A stretch of DNA of 64,000 nucleotides from Agapetus fuscipes (GCA_951799405.1 OX637359.1:1732201-1796200), one strand, 5' to 3'; shown: positions 11,457 through 22,599, counted from the stretch's first letter. Made by a program: numbers and translations. Notes: generated by a model not told the origin, from the sequence alone.

Positions 11457-11524
11457 ATGACTGAGGATGAGATACAAGTAAAAGCAAGAAGACTTCGCAA
11501 GTTTTTGAAGTGGTTGGTCCGAGG
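11457..11524 (+). CDS. Possible first exon of an unidentified gene
   Basis: ATG at 11457 in a fair context (GCAGCAATG) opens 22 codons, MTEDEIQVKARRLRKFLKWL then VR, ending at GTGAGTAA, a strong splice donor. The peptide is charged and non-repetitive and does not resemble the surrounding elements. No later exon was identified, so this may be chance. 11525-12040 holds nothing recognisable. Confidence 0.2.
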
Positions 11525-12039
11525 TGAGTAATTTAGTTTCCCATACTAATAAAATATACTATGTATAGACAAACTAATATACTAGAAACTACATCTTAAC
11601 TTTGAGCAGCTAATAAGCCAAGGAAATTATATTAACTATCTACTTACATAATTCTGTACCTTAGAGCATAAACAACGGTAGTCACATTTAGTAAAATGTG
11701 CAGTAGACGAGTTTTAGTGAAAATGTGCACTTTTTTAAACCATCATAACTTCTAAACTAGACGAGATATTTTTGATCTGTAAAAACTTTTTATCTTCTTT
11801 TATCGTTATTTATTTAATGTGAAGTAATGTGTACAACGTATGTGGAACTTCCGTGGTTTATGCTCGCACTTTTATGTGCATCCCATATTTATTACACTTG
11901 ATATCTCAGTAACTATGAGTCCGAGGACTCTAATATTTTTACCACTTATAGAACAGCTAATTATTATAATTTCTGCATCATTAACTCAAAAACGCAAAAA
12001 AGTGGACTTCCGTTGTTAATGCTCTAAGGTCTTGTCTTG

Positions 12040-12548
12040 TCTTGTATCCTGCCGCCTTTCTTCTAGGGATGGCCAGTACCTCCACACAAGTGCCTCCACT
12101 TGACTCTGTCCTTGCATACTTCTTTCATCTCATCTAATTTCATCACTCTTTTCATGCATGCTCTTCTCTTGTTTCCACTCTGTAAATTCCATTCATTCGC
12201 AATCTCATTTATCTGATCAATCCATTGTTTCCTAGGTCTTCCCCTTCCACGCTTACCTATTACATTCCCTTTATACACTCTTTTTGTCAGTCGGTCTTCA
12301 TTCATCCTTTCAATATGTCCAAACCATCGCATCACACTTCTTTGAACTTTCACTTTCACGCTTTCTTTTACTCCGCACTCATTTAGAACCCATTCGTTTC
12401 TCACTCTATCTTTTAGTGTTTTTCCTGTCATACTTCTCAAATGAGCCATTTCTACGGTGCATACCTTATTTACTTCTCTTTCATTCAACGTCCATGACTC
12501 GCTTCCATACATCAGGGTCGGCAACAAAATACACAGGTACAGGTACAA
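12040..12548 (-). pseudogene. RTE-like LINE C-terminus, subfamily with (AAGAC)n tail
   Basis: A 161-codon open frame (12063-12548) reads LLPTLMYGSESWTLNEREVN, RWFGHIERMNEDRLTKRVY, GRGRPRKQWIDQINEIANEW and ends KWRHLCGGTGHP. The stop is followed by a short 3' UTR ending in a tandem ACAAG/AAGAC tail (minus sense) at 12040-12052. It is 5'-truncated at about 12548. This subfamily lacks the A-tail; its 3' end is only about 40 nt long. No frameshift within the retained part. Confidence 0.85.
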
Positions 12549-12639
12549 GGTAAAGAATTGATTTTAGGTAAATTTATAAATAAACAAAAAAAAAAGACTA
12601 AAATGTCTTCTTTTTCTTCATGATTTTATTATGAAAGGA

Positions 12640-12961
12640 AATGTTAATGCTATGATTTACGAGTTCAATTTAATAAAAACTTTGGTAAATTTATTCACAC
12701 TATTTACTATAGAAACGGTTCACATTTGGTTCGTACACAGGGTTGCTTTTAAAATGTATATCTTGAAGGCTTAGATACAAATCTGACTACAGAGCATCTC
12801 GGTTTCCATTTATAGGTGAGAATACGGGATATTCTCGAAGCATTGGGGACTGACACATGCGAGACCTCGCCGAAACATTATATTTGGAATATTTGAGTAA
12901 ACACTGACACAATACCGATGAAATACAAGTGCAATAATTAAAGTACCTACATCTTAGAGAT
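12640..12961 (+). repeat. Interspersed repeat K, copy 2 (left part)
   Basis: Matches 7712-7990 (GGTTCGTACACAGGGTTGC, CATTGGGGACTGACACATGC). Interrupted by SINE-B at 12962 and resumed at 13256-13310 (ATCTAGAGACTTCACAGACT). Confidence 0.65.
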
Positions 12962-13255
12962 CGGTCCGTAGTCTAGTAGCAACGCTTGAGACTCTCAAAT
13001 GGAAGGTTGTGGGTTCGAGTTCCGGCGGAGCAAAAAAAAAATACCATTTATATTTTCAAATATGGTCAAAGCTGAGTTGAACAATTCATAAACCTTTACC
13101 AAAGACTGGTCGCCAAAGGTACATCCAGCCTTACAACAACTGGGTCTTGTATGAGAATTGACGCTTTTTATTGCGACAACCAAGCTCGCTGAGGGCTCTT
13201 GATTCCCACAAAAACAGCGCTCACCAAATAATTCATCCTAATTTTATATATTATC
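12962..13255 (+). mobile_element. SINE-B, full length
   Basis: tRNA-like head GGTCCGTAGTCTAGTAGC (12963), B box GGGTTCGAGTTCC, body with ACCAAAGACTGGTCGCCAAA and CTTACAACAACTGGGTCTTG, then the LINE-like end CTCTTGATTCCCACAAAAAC ... CTCACCAAATAATTCATCC. Inserted in repeat K; the target ACATCTTAGAGA/ATCTAGAGA is duplicated on both sides. Confidence 0.88.
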
Positions 13256-13680
13256 ATCTAGAGACTTCACAGACTCACACAGACACACAATTGAACATTC
13301 GCAACATTAATAAATATTTTTTTACCTGTTAGGCGGTCCTCCTCATGCCCTTCGCATCTGTACGCTGTCCTCACCCCCTGCAGGCGCCCCTTCCCCTTTC
13401 CAACTTCCTCAGGAGATGTTTGGCCAACCGCACCGACTCTCAAATGGGACCTGTTGAATGCCAAATTCAAACTTTGTCAATTACCCGAAATTCCTAGTCC
13501 GTATTATGGTTGTATGATCGAGCCACAGATGAAATAAGTTAAAGTTTTGATTGAGCGAAATTCAATCAACTTGGTCAAATCCTAATAAATTTGTGATTAC
13601 GAATTTCTCTATTGAATTATTTGGATTAATATTTGATTTGAAAGGTTATTTGCTTTGAGGTTTGATGAAAACAATGAAGG

Positions 13681-14190
13681 TTAAATAGAGGTGAACATAG
13701 AAAAGAAAAGTTCTTTCAAGAAAAAGAAGGATAGGGTAAAAGAAGAAAGGTTACCAGGGTAAAATAAGGATATTGTCAAGGTTTCAAAGAATAAGGAATC
13801 ATGGTAAAATAAGGAAAGGTTGCCGAAAGAAAAAAAGGTGGTCGTGCTAAAGTAAAAAAAATGTGAAGGAAAAAGGTCGTTGCGGTAAAATTGAAAAGGG
13901 TTGTCAGGGATGAAAAGAAAAAAAGTGGTAAAATGAGAAAAACTTGGGAATGAAAAAAATAGAAGGTCATCGTAGTAAGATAATGACATAGAGTCAACGT
14001 TAAAAAGAAGAGGTCATTGTGGTTAAATAATAACAAAGAGTCAACATTTAATGAGAAAAGGTCATCGTAGGAAAATAATAAAAGGCTGGAAAGGTTAAAA
14101 TCCTCAAGTTTAAGGAAGGCAAAGTACAAAAAAAACGAAAATAAGGTCATCAGAGGGGAAAAAACATCGATAGTGTCAAAATTAGAAAGG
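13681..14190. repeat. Purine-rich degenerate minisatellite
   Basis: Imperfect repeats of about 27-32 bp around AAAGGTCATCGTGGTAAAAT, with AAAGAAAAA spacers. The minus strand stays open across it (part of a 305-codon frame, 13776-14693) because the repeat lacks stops on that strand; the translation is low-complexity Phe/Leu/Ser and no gene is inferred. Confidence 0.6.
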
Positions 14191-14525
14191 TCATACAGAC
14201 AAAAGAAGAAAAGTTCATAAGGTGAAAGATGAATATTCTCAGAACAGTTCCTATGAAGTTTTATATCGATCAGATTACGAACATTATTTTCCTCAGTTGT
14301 TCTATTATCCATCTTCAATGTAAAGAAAGAGGTGTTTTCCTGTCTGACTAAGTCATACAGACAAAAGAAGAAAAGTTCATAAGGTGAAAGATGAATATTC
14401 TCAGAACAATTCTCAGAACAGTTCCTATGAAGTTTTATATCGATCAGATTACGAACATTATTTTCCTCAGTTGTTCTATTATCCATCTTCAATGTAAAGA
14501 AAGAGGTGTTTTCCTGTCTGACTAA
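14190..14525. repeat. Tandem duplication, 162 bp plus 174 bp
   Basis: TCATACAGACAAAAGAAGAA...GTTTTCCTGTCTGACTAAG occurs twice (14190-14351, 14352-14525). The second copy carries an extra 12 bp inside (AACAATTCTCAG). Otherwise I see no differences, so the duplication is recent. Confidence 0.9.
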
Positions 14526-14784
14526 GCCGCTCAACAGATTTCGACTAAAACTACAGAAAACATGGAGAATACCCTCGAAAAAGATCGTGAGAAGTTTGAT
14601 GTCGATTGGATAACAAACCAGCAGGTTGCCCAATAGCGTCGCTGATACTAAGGTTGTCTGTAAGATATCGCCATGTGCGATAAGACCGCCCATTGTACAT
14701 ATGTCTCTTTTGTTTATAATTTTAATGTAATTTATTTGTGGTGTACAATAAAGTTTATTATTATTATTATTATTATTATTACTG
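14526..14784 (+). repeat. Probable LINE 3' end with (ATT)n tail
   Basis: A moderately GC-rich segment leads into GGTGTACAATAAAGTTTATT and then (ATT)n at 14757-14782. Internal frames (CHVR-like, CTYVS) are too short to assign a clade. An AATAAA lies just before the tail. Confidence 0.4.
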
Positions 14785-14896
14785 ATGGTTATTAATATTC
14801 AAATTTGATTCCAGTATCAGTGACGGCTGTTGCATTATGTGGGCTGAAGTGTCGATGTCAGCGACGGCTCGCTCGTAGCAGCATTCGTGTCTTGCG

Positions 14897-15045
14897 CGCC
14901 TCATCACTCGTCACTTATTATTATCACTCATCGCTCGTCACTCGCATCCATTGTCGTACAATAACAGTCATTGTCCCGACAGACGGGGGGTGTGTGATGA
15001 GTGACGAGTGATAATAAGTGATGAGTGATATTGTCACTCATCTGA
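14897..15045. repeat. Hairpin of TCACTCATCACT-type motifs
   Basis: CTCATCACTCGTCACTTATT (14898) is inverted at 14994-15042 (GTGATGAGTGACGAGTGATA, AAGTGATGAGTGATATTGTC). The arms themselves are built from short TGATGAGTGA repeats. Cruciform-prone; function unknown. 15046-15320 has no gene. Confidence 0.6.
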
Positions 15046-15320
15046 TAATTTCTAAAGCGATATAATTATTGTTGGGAACTTTGTTGAACGCTGTATTGTT
15101 CTCACCGCATCATATAATATAATGATGTGGCAGTTATATTTGATGTACGGAATTCAATTAAATATTAATCAAAAACATGTTTTGATCTGATAAAATATAG
15201 TTTGAATTATTCACTTTTTCTTTGTTCTTTACTAGACTTTTCTCAACGAATTCTAAACACAATATTATTTTTTTAAATATTCACAACTAAAAAAGTCTTT
15301 AGTTATTTGTCCAATCGATA

Positions 15321-15573
15321 GCTTGACTTCTAGGTATATATGAGGCTAACCATCTGGGTATACTGTTAAAAATTGTTCTTTTTGCCAATGTCACCCCTTT
15401 TTCAGGGAAAGTTGCTAAAAGTTAAAGGGCTTATGTTCATTTAAGGTTTGTATCTTAAATTGTAAGTACACATGCAGCATTTTTAAGCGCGAACATACAC
15501 TTCTCTTTGTGGGCAAGCATTTAATTTGAATCTTAAATTTTAATATATCTTTGCAACTTAAATTACAGTTTGT
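15321..15573 (+). repeat. A-tail copy, old
   Basis: Matches the consensus with many substitutions (TGACTTCTAGGTATATATGA at the 5' end, TTTGCAACTTAAATTACAG at the 3' end). 15574-15900 holds nothing else recognised. Confidence 0.75.
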
Positions 15574-15900
15574 ATTATAAACAAATCAAATGTCACTGTT
15601 ACTTTGGTTTTATATAAAAACGTGAGATATCGATCGTAGTTACTTTTAAAAATAAAACCTGCTGTAATTTTTGTTGAAGAATATTTCAAAACAAATAAAG
15701 AATTATATTCAACGTCATATGAAACGGAATTCAACGGAAATATTGTTCGATTTTTTGTGGAGACTGTGGAGCTCCTTTGGCTTCGAATTAATTTGAAAAT
15801 CGAATGTAATAATGAAGTGTCCTAAATAAAAAGTGTCCTAATCGAGCACTTATGTATTTATTAAAAACCACAACAATTTAAAACTTTCTTCTTATATTAT

Positions 15901-16160
15901 ATTCCTTGACTTATAGGTTGGTATGAGGTTGACCACCCATACTGTAAAAAATTGTTCACTTTGCCAATGCCACCCCTGTTTCAGGGAAGGTCGGCAAGAG
16001 TTGCAGGGCTTATGTTCATCTGAGATTGGGTTTTTATATTGTAGGTCCACATGCGGCATGTGTGAGTGCGAAATTATGCGTGTCTGCTTGTGGTAATGCA
16101 TTTAATATGCATCTCAAATAATACATAATATCTTTGCAGCTCAGATTTAGATTTAGTAGA
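15901..16160 (+). repeat. A-tail copy
   Basis: ATTCCTTGACTTATAGGTTG at the start, GTCCACATGCGGCATGTGTG in the middle, TTTGCAGCTCAGATTTAGAT at the end. Nearly full length. Confidence 0.88.
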
Positions 16161-16451
16161 TAAATAGATAGATCAAAGATTAAAAAAGCCACGCACATGG
16201 CGCACAGAGCCACATGAAGAAGAATAGGACTTTGATGTTTGTTCTTGCATGTGTATTCATGTGATTACGTCCAAAGTGTGCTGGTTCATTGTTGGCAGAA
16301 CAAACCTCCACATAACTTCCAACAACCTTGAAACTGCTCTAGTTCCCAACTCTCATAGAAGCAAACCGGGGAAAGTGCGAACTTTGCACAACTATCTTAT
16401 GTGCAAATATGTGCTAGTATTTATAGAAACCCAAATTAGGTAATTTAACAC

Positions 16452-16486
16452 CGGTCCGTAGTCTAGTGGTAAAGCTTCAGACTTTC
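16452..16486 (+). mobile_element. SINE-B head fragment
   Basis: CCGGTCCGTAGTCTAGTGGT and AAGCTTCAGACT, then truncated. Next to it, 16490-16660, lies an unidentified segment with two small hairpins, GGGGCGTTGCCCC and GGCTGCTACGCAGCC. Confidence 0.7.
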
Positions 16487-16665
16487 GATTTCGGATCCAA
16501 AACATATATAGCCACCTTAAGGTATTTAACTGAACTAGGGGCGTTGCCCCTGGCTGCTACGCAGCCCAACCCCTTAACATTTGGTGAATGTGTATATTGC
16601 GCATAGTTTCCTCGCGTTAAAATTCGGAAAACTTGTAAAATAAAAACATGCAGCCTTTGTAAAAG

Positions 16666-18037
16666 AAAATCGACCACCCATAGTTTAAAAAATGGTTCAC
16701 TTTTCAGATTTCAGCTGTATTTCAGGGAAGATTGGCAAGAGTTGCAGGGCTGATATTAATTTGAGTTTGGGTTTTTATGTTGTAAGTTAACATGCATTAT
16801 GTGTAAGCGCGAACTTATAAATGTCTGCTTGTGGGAATGCATTTAATATGAATCTCGATTGGTATGTATCTTTGCAACTTAGATTATAGAACTAAACAAA
16901 ATAATTTCCTTGACTTATAGGTTAGTATGTGGCTGACCACCCATACTGTAAGAATGGTTCACAATGCAAATTTTATCTCTGTTTGAGGAAAAGTCGGCAA
17001 GAGTTGCAGGGCTTATGTTCATTTGAGATTAGTTTTTTTATTTTGCAAGTCCACATTGGGCATTTGTAAGCGTGAACTTGTACCTGTCTGCGTGTGGGAA
17101 TGCATTTAATATGAATCTTAAATGGTATGTATCTTTGCAACTTAGATTATGTAAAGAAATACACAAAATAATTTTCTTGACTTATAGGTTGGTATGAGGC
17201 TGACCACCCATACTGTAAGCAATGGTTCACAATGCAAATTTATCTCTGTTTGAGGAAAAGTCGGCAAGAGTTGCAGGGCTTATGTTCATTTGAGATTAGT
17301 TTTTTTTATTTTGCAAGTCCACATTGGGCATTTGTAAGCGTGAACTTGTACCTGTCTGCTTGTTGGAATGCATTTAATATGAATCTCAAATGGTATGTAT
17401 GTTTGCAACTTAGATTAATGAACTAAACAAAATAATTTCCTTGACTAAAAGGTTAGTATGTGGCTGACCACCCATACTGTAAGCAATGGTTCACAATGCA
17501 AATTTTATCTCTGTTTGAGGAAAAGTCGGCAAGAGTTGCAGGGCTTATGTTCATTTGAGATTAGTTTTTTTATTTTGCAAGTCCACATTGGGCATTTGTA
17601 AGCGTGAACTTGTACCTGTCTGGGTGTGGGAATGCATTTAATATAAATCTTAAATGGTATGTATCTTTTCAACTTAGATTATGTAAAGAAATACACAAAA
17701 TAATTTTCTTGACTTATAGGTTGGTATGAGGCTGACCACCCATACTTTAAAAAATGGTTTACTTTGCAAATTCACCCTTGTTTCAGGGAAGGTTGGCAAG
17801 AGTTGCAGGGCTTATGTTCATTTGGAATGGGCTGTTATGTTGTAAGTACACATGCAGCATATGTAAGCGGGAACTTATACATATCTGCTTGTGGGAATGC
17901 ATTTAATATAAATCTTAAATGATATATATCTTTGCAGCTTAGATTAGATTAGATTATATTAGAACTTATACATGTCTGCTTGTAAGAATGCATGTAATAT
18001 GAATCTCAAATGTTATATATGTTTGCAACTTAGATTA
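16666..18037 (+). repeat. Tandem array of five A-tail units plus one partial
   Basis: Units start at 16666 (5'-truncated), 16906, 17172, 17436 and 17704; a 75-bp 3' piece follows at 17961. The period is 264-268 bp. Spacers alternate: ...GAACTAAACAAAATAATTTC before units 2 and 4, ...AAATACACAAAATAATTTTC before units 3 and 5. The array is therefore a dimeric higher-order repeat of about 530 bp, which arose by tandem duplication, not by independent insertions. Confidence 0.9.
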
Positions 18038-18715
18038 CAGATTGAAATCCATTTTTATTTGGCTTTTTTTTTTTTTTAATTTGCATGAAATAAAAGAAAA
18101 TGTAAAAAAAACTTTCACGTTTTGCCGCTAGATGTCAATATTGTTCCATACATTTTCAGTATGAACAAACAGATTTTTTGCTAAAAGTTTTCATACATTT
18201 GTAAACACACACGCGAAAGCTCGCAGCATTGCAGCATATATACAAAAATTAATTTGCCATAGGTCATGAATGTGTTTCATCTGCTGTGATGGCATTGGTT
18301 TTGAAAATCGAAACTTGACGACGAAAGACGACGACGAAGGGCAATATAATAAAGGATAAGTACGGATTCACTGATTTGAGAAATCGTGGATAAAACATTA
18401 AATGGGAGTAGCTTTTCATAGTAAGTGAAGTAATTATATGAAAGTGCTCATGAAAAACTTACGAACTACAGGGTTTTGACACTTTTTGTAGTGTTTTCTC
18501 TCGTAGGAAATAGAAAAAAGGGATGTATTTGAGAAGCCCATGTTAGCTTAATACGTTAAGTATCTACTTATTGAGTTTTACCTTTTAAGACCGAGAAAGG
18601 TATGAATGAAACAAATTCCTGAAAAGCGCATCCTTTTAATGTTTATTTGGTGGAAACAATCTTGGCTCCACATGGAAAATAGACAAAAAAACGCAATAAA
18701 CTGAATAAGTTGTTA

Positions 18716-18960
18716 GTGTTATGGCCTAGTGGGCTGATCTGTCTAGCGTGTTTGGAATAGAACAACGTTGGTTCGATCCCCGCCTGGGTCATTTGACCAT
18801 AATATTGACCCTTGTTCAACAGATGTCATTGGGTAAATTTTAATTATTAACTAATTAAAATAAACAATACTGAATAATTTATTGATGATATTCATACCTC
18901 TTTCTGGCCAGGCAGAATAGGTTGGTGAATTGAATTGCTCTTCGCAAATCTATTTAAAAA
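18716..18960 (+). mobile_element. SINE-D (third tRNA-headed family)
   Basis: Head with A-box-like ATGGCCTAGTGGGCTGATCT and B box GGTTCGATCCCCG, then CCTGGGTCATTTGACCATAA, AACAGATGTCATTGGGTAAA, an AT-rich middle, and an end CTGGCCAGGCAGAATAGGTT. A minus-strand copy at 23945-24165 shares all these blocks. 18055-18715 and 18961-19530 hold no gene; the latter is AT-rich. Confidence 0.78.
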
Positions 18961-19530
18961 AACGGTTCTTAAGAAATTTAATTAATTAAGTTGTTTTAGT
19001 TTATCTATTTTTGCTCAAAAACTATTGAAATTATAAAAAAACTTGGGTAAATTAATTAATAATATTTTGAATAAAATGGACTTTCAATGTTTGAACAACG
19101 AAACTCAAGAAACTCTAAAAAATACAACAATAATTTAAAAGTTAGGGGTTTGTGTATTGACATTGTGAAGATTCATGTTAAATTAATAAAGAAAAAAAAA
19201 CTTCACGAGTTGAGTTAAATCTCGAGCGCTTTTGGAGTGTTAACACACCATTGTCCCTCAAACCTTTTTTGCAAAAAAGCTTACAAAACTTACTTTTTTA
19301 ATGGCATCCAGGAAGTGTCGATGAAGGGATCGAACCCTGAGCAGGAGATGGCACTCCCAGTGGACCTGGCGTCATCAACAAGACTCGGAGACAGTCTTCC
19401 ATCTTCAGATGCCGTACTCCTGGTGACGTTGGAATTGTGGACAGCGTTTTTGTGAGGGAACTCCAAATAGAAGGCTTCAGTGCCTAAAACAAGGAAGAAG
19501 AAAAATTTGTATTCTGTTATTTTGTAATCC

Positions 19531-19775
19531 GGTCGATAGCTCAGTTGGTAGAGTGCTTGAATTCTACGCCGAGAGCTCGGGGTCGAGTCCCACCAAGGGT
19601 GTCTCATTTCCCGTTTCGGTGTTTATATCAAAATCAAAATAAAATGCCGTCAAGATTTACTCGGCCTTTACAAGAAATGAGTACCAGCCGGCTCAGGAGC
19701 TGGGAAACCCTCACTTAAACTGAAGTGGTCGGCGTACGGTAAAAATAAATATCCAAATCATATCCCGAAGGGGAG
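19531..19775 (+). mobile_element. SINE-C copy (3'-truncated)
   Basis: Head GGTCGATAGCTCAGTTGGTA at 19531, A box TAGCTCAGTTGG, B box GGTCGAGTCCC, body CATTTCCCGTTTCGGTGTTT and GAGCTGGGAAACCCTCACTT. The region just before TACCCGTAAAAAT is deleted. Confidence 0.87.
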
Positions 19776-20008
19776 TTATAGGTTGATATGAGGCTGACCA
19801 CCGATACTGTAAAGAAATGGTTTACTTTCCCCTGTTTCATGGAAGGTTGGAAAAAGTTGCAGGCTGTATGTTTATTTAAGATTGGATTATAATGTTACAA
19901 GTCCACATGCGGCATGTGAAAGCGCGAACTTATACGTGTGTTTATGTGATTGCATTTCATATAAACCTTAAATATAATATATCTTTGCAACTAAGATTAT
20001 AGATATCA
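19776..20008 (+). repeat. A-tail copy
   Basis: TTATAGGTTGATATGAGGCT to TCTTTGCAACTAAGATTATA. Missing the TTCCTTGAC start and about 10 bp around the TGCCAATGTC block. Confidence 0.83.
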
Positions 20009-20240
20009 AATACCGAAAGGAAAGGGACGACCGAGAACAGTATATAGTAATCAGATTGAAGAGATTGTGAAAGAATGGGATATACAAAGTGAGCGTAAAA
20101 GAAGAAAATGCATGAAAAAGGTGATGGATATGAATGAATAGAAAGAGCAAAGAGGTACCTAAGGATAGGAAAAAATGGAGGCAGCTCTGCAGTAGCTCTA
20201 GCCACCCCTTAGCGGAATGGCGACAGAGTTACATTTACAG
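20009..20240 (+). pseudogene. RTE-like LINE C-terminal fragment, subfamily with (GTTACA)n tail
   Basis: Frames with frameshifts give GRPRT-like, KNGIYKV, KRRKCMKKVMDMNE and DRKKWRQLCSSSSHPLAEWR, then a tail GTTACATTTACAGTTA. It matches 57001-57240 (minus) closely, including GGAATGGCGACAGAGTTAC. It abuts the 3' end of an A-tail copy. Confidence 0.75.
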
Positions 20241-20488
20241 TTAATTTAAGGGGGGAACGCAAAAAATACTGAACGTTGAAAGATTGTCTATGCACAGAAT
20301 TCATCTTATTCTTTCTTTGTTCCCATGACGAGCCGTCTCTCGCAGATGTCTTCATTAGGTACGTATTATTCCAATTAGATTACACCTGCCAACCTTTGAA
20401 ACAAGAAAGAAAGACGAATACAATTTCGTGAAGCTGACGAACAATACGTATATCTGTGGACTAGAAGCCACTTTACAGAAAGTATCTT

Positions 20489-20863
20489 ATCTAATCTAAG
20501 TAGCAAAGATACATACGTTACATTAGGTATTCACTATATGCATTTTCACAAGCAGACACGTAAAAGTTCGCGCTTGCACATGCCGCATGTGAATCTACAA
20601 CATAAAAACCCAAATCTCAAATGGATATACGACCTGCAACTCTTGCCGTCCTTCCCTGAAACAGGGGTGACATCCTATAAGTGAAGGAACACACACGACA
20701 AATTACATTTTTTAAATCAATTAATAACAATTAATAATATGTATGGACATCAAAACTAAAGCAGAAAACAAGTTCCAATTTAAAAAACCCTAGCCACCAA
20801 CATTACAGATCAACCGCCATTTCTTTGTGTCCTTACATACTTCATTCATTTCCTCCAGAAAGA
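20489..20863 (-). pseudogene. RTE-like LINE 3' end (ORF end + UTR + A-tail)
   Basis: Minus sense: LEEMNEVCKDTKKWRLICNV-like frame, stop, a UTR containing AACTTGTTTTCTGCTTTAG and TGTAATTTGTCGTGTGTGTT, then an A-tail with an internal deletion of about 65 bp, ending in TAGATTAGAT. Truncated inside the ORF at 20863. Confidence 0.8.
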
Positions 20864-20879
20864 GTACTGTGAAGTATTA

Positions 20880-21129
20880 TCCCTTGACTTGTAGGTTGGT
20901 ATGAGGCTGACCACTCATGCTGTATTTTGTTTTTACTTTGCCAATGTCACCCCTGTTTCAGGGAAGGTCGGCAAAAGTTGCAGGGCTTATGTTCATTTGA
21001 GGATAGAATTATAATTTGTAAGTCCACATTTAGCATTTGTAAGCGCAAACTTACACGTGTCTGTTTGTGGGCATGCATTTGATATGAGTTTTGAATGTTA
21101 ATGTATCTTTACAATTTAGATTATAGATA
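20880..21129 (+). repeat. A-tail copy
   Basis: TCCCTTGACTTGTAGGTTGG to ATCTTTACAATTTAGATTAT. Subfamily with GTAAGTCCACATTTAGCATT. Confidence 0.86.
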
Positions 21130-21189
21130 ATAGATATAAACAATTAATACAAAGTACACAATTCTTATTTAAAATTTAAAAATAAATAA

Positions 21190-21350
21190 ATAGGAAAACC
21201 CTAGCCCTAGCCGCCAACATTTAAGATCAACCGCCATTTCTTTCATAACATACTTCTTTCAATGAAATGAAATCAATGAGTCATCCACAGTCATAACCTT
21301 CTTCATACAAGCTCTCCTTTTTTTATAACTCTGGATATTCCATTTAAGAT
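21190..21350 (-). pseudogene. RTE-like LINE C-terminal fragment
   Basis: Minus sense: NIQSYKKRRACMKKVMTVDD, then the KKW..LI..V end and GGCTAGGGCTAGGG after the stop. A short internal insertion disrupts the frame. It lies head-to-head with the plus-strand fragment that follows. Confidence 0.7.
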
Positions 21351-21389
21351 ATTACACACAAGATGTAGAAAGCAGGAAAAAAGTATTTC

Positions 21390-21962
21390 AAATGATGAAT
21401 AAAAAAGATGGATGTCGTGGAAGAGGAAGACCGAGAAAGGTATGGATATGGACCAAATTTTCGAAATAGCGAGTGAATGGGATATCCAGAGTCATAATAA
21501 AAGGCGAGCTTGTATGAAAAAGGTTATGACTCTGGATGAAATGAAAGAAGTATGCAAGGACAGGAAAAAGTGGCGGCTAATCTGCAATGCTGATTTGTAA
21601 TGTTGGCTTATTAGTTTTTTGTATAAGAAATTTTTGATTTTTTTTGTATAGATTTATTTTTAAGGTTTTGTTGTTGTTGTTTTTTTTTTTTTTTATACTT
21701 AAATGTTATTTATTACTCGTATTCCTTGACTTATAGGTTGGTATGAGGCTGACCACCCATACTGTAAAAAATGGTTCACTTTGCCAATGTCACCCCTGTT
21801 TCAGGGAATGTCGGCAAGAGTTGCAAGGCTTATGTTCATTTGAGGTTTGGATTTTATTTGTAAGTACACAATCAGCATTTGTAAGCGCGAACTACACGTG
21901 TTTGTTTGTGGGCATACATCTGAGAGCTTTGAATGAATATATCCTTGCAACTTAGATTATAG
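21390..21962 (+). pseudogene. RTE-like LINE 3' end (ORF end + UTR + A-tail)
   Basis: Frame reads KDGCRGRGRPRKVWIWTKFS- then MDMDQIFEIASEWDIQSHNK, KRRACMKKVMTLDEMKEVCK and DRKKWRLICNADL to a stop at 21600. A UTR of 120 nt with T runs follows, then an A-tail from 21721 to 21962. This linear order is direct evidence that the A-tail belongs to the LINE. One frameshift near the start. Confidence 0.85.
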
Positions 21963-21972
21963 AATAATATAC

Positions 21973-22599
21973 TGTTATGTTTGGATTAAAAGGTATCTTC
22001 AGGATACTTACTCCGGCTAGCTATCATCAGCATCACTCTCAGGGCGTGGGATTCTTTCTTTGGTATTGCTTACTTATATCTTGGGAAGGTTGTATAATTA
22101 AAAGATAAGTTTAACATGAACAAATAAGGGTTTATTTAATCTACTAATATGGGGATAAAGGGGAATTTAGGGATTGGCACGACCTGCAGGTTGTCCCTAG
22201 AACACTCCCTATTCTGTTGCCTGGTGTTCCGAACGGAAGGCCTGGGCCAGCGCCCCAGGCTAGCGGCGGCTCACAAGGCGGACGCCTCCACACGTGGGAG
22301 CCCCTGGGTGGGCGCTCCTATGCCTCTGGTCCACAAGGCGGGTGCCTTGCTGGCAGGAAATCCAAGTATATGGGGGGGAGGGAGCTCCATTGTAGTGCCC
22401 CCTCTTGCACCGCTTGGTGCTTGGTCGCTGACGTCTTAGTCGGTTGACATCTTGCCGGGAACTAACGAACGACGGCCTGATTAGTTCACACGGTGCAGTT
22501 CGGCCACTTCCGTGACCGTTCGGCTCCGTCCGGCCCACAAACACACACTGCACACTTCGGGATTGTTTTTTTATAATATGTTATTTAAAATAACATAAC
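21973..22599 (-). mobile_element. Interspersed element G, copy 2
   Basis: Ends GTTATGTTTGGATT and AACATAAC. Contains the CGGCTAGCTATCATCAGCAT block of copy 1 and a GC-rich section (22200-22560) with CCCAGGCTAGCGGCGGCTC. Overlapping open frames there are by-products of base composition. Just downstream, 22608-22640 is a short (GTTACA)n run. Confidence 0.6.

Noticed and set aside
13776..14693. 305-codon minus-strand frame
   Set aside because: Low-complexity Phe/Leu/Ser sequence over a purine-rich minisatellite and a tandem duplication; no homology, no codon logic.
20330..20380. Minus-strand hammerhead-like ATGAAGACATC
   Set aside because: Stem II cannot pair well and no GAAAC is in place.
22149..22553. 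Overlapping GC-rich frames of 76-97 codons
   Set aside because: They fall in element G, whose other copy at 6995-7472 does not keep the frames.
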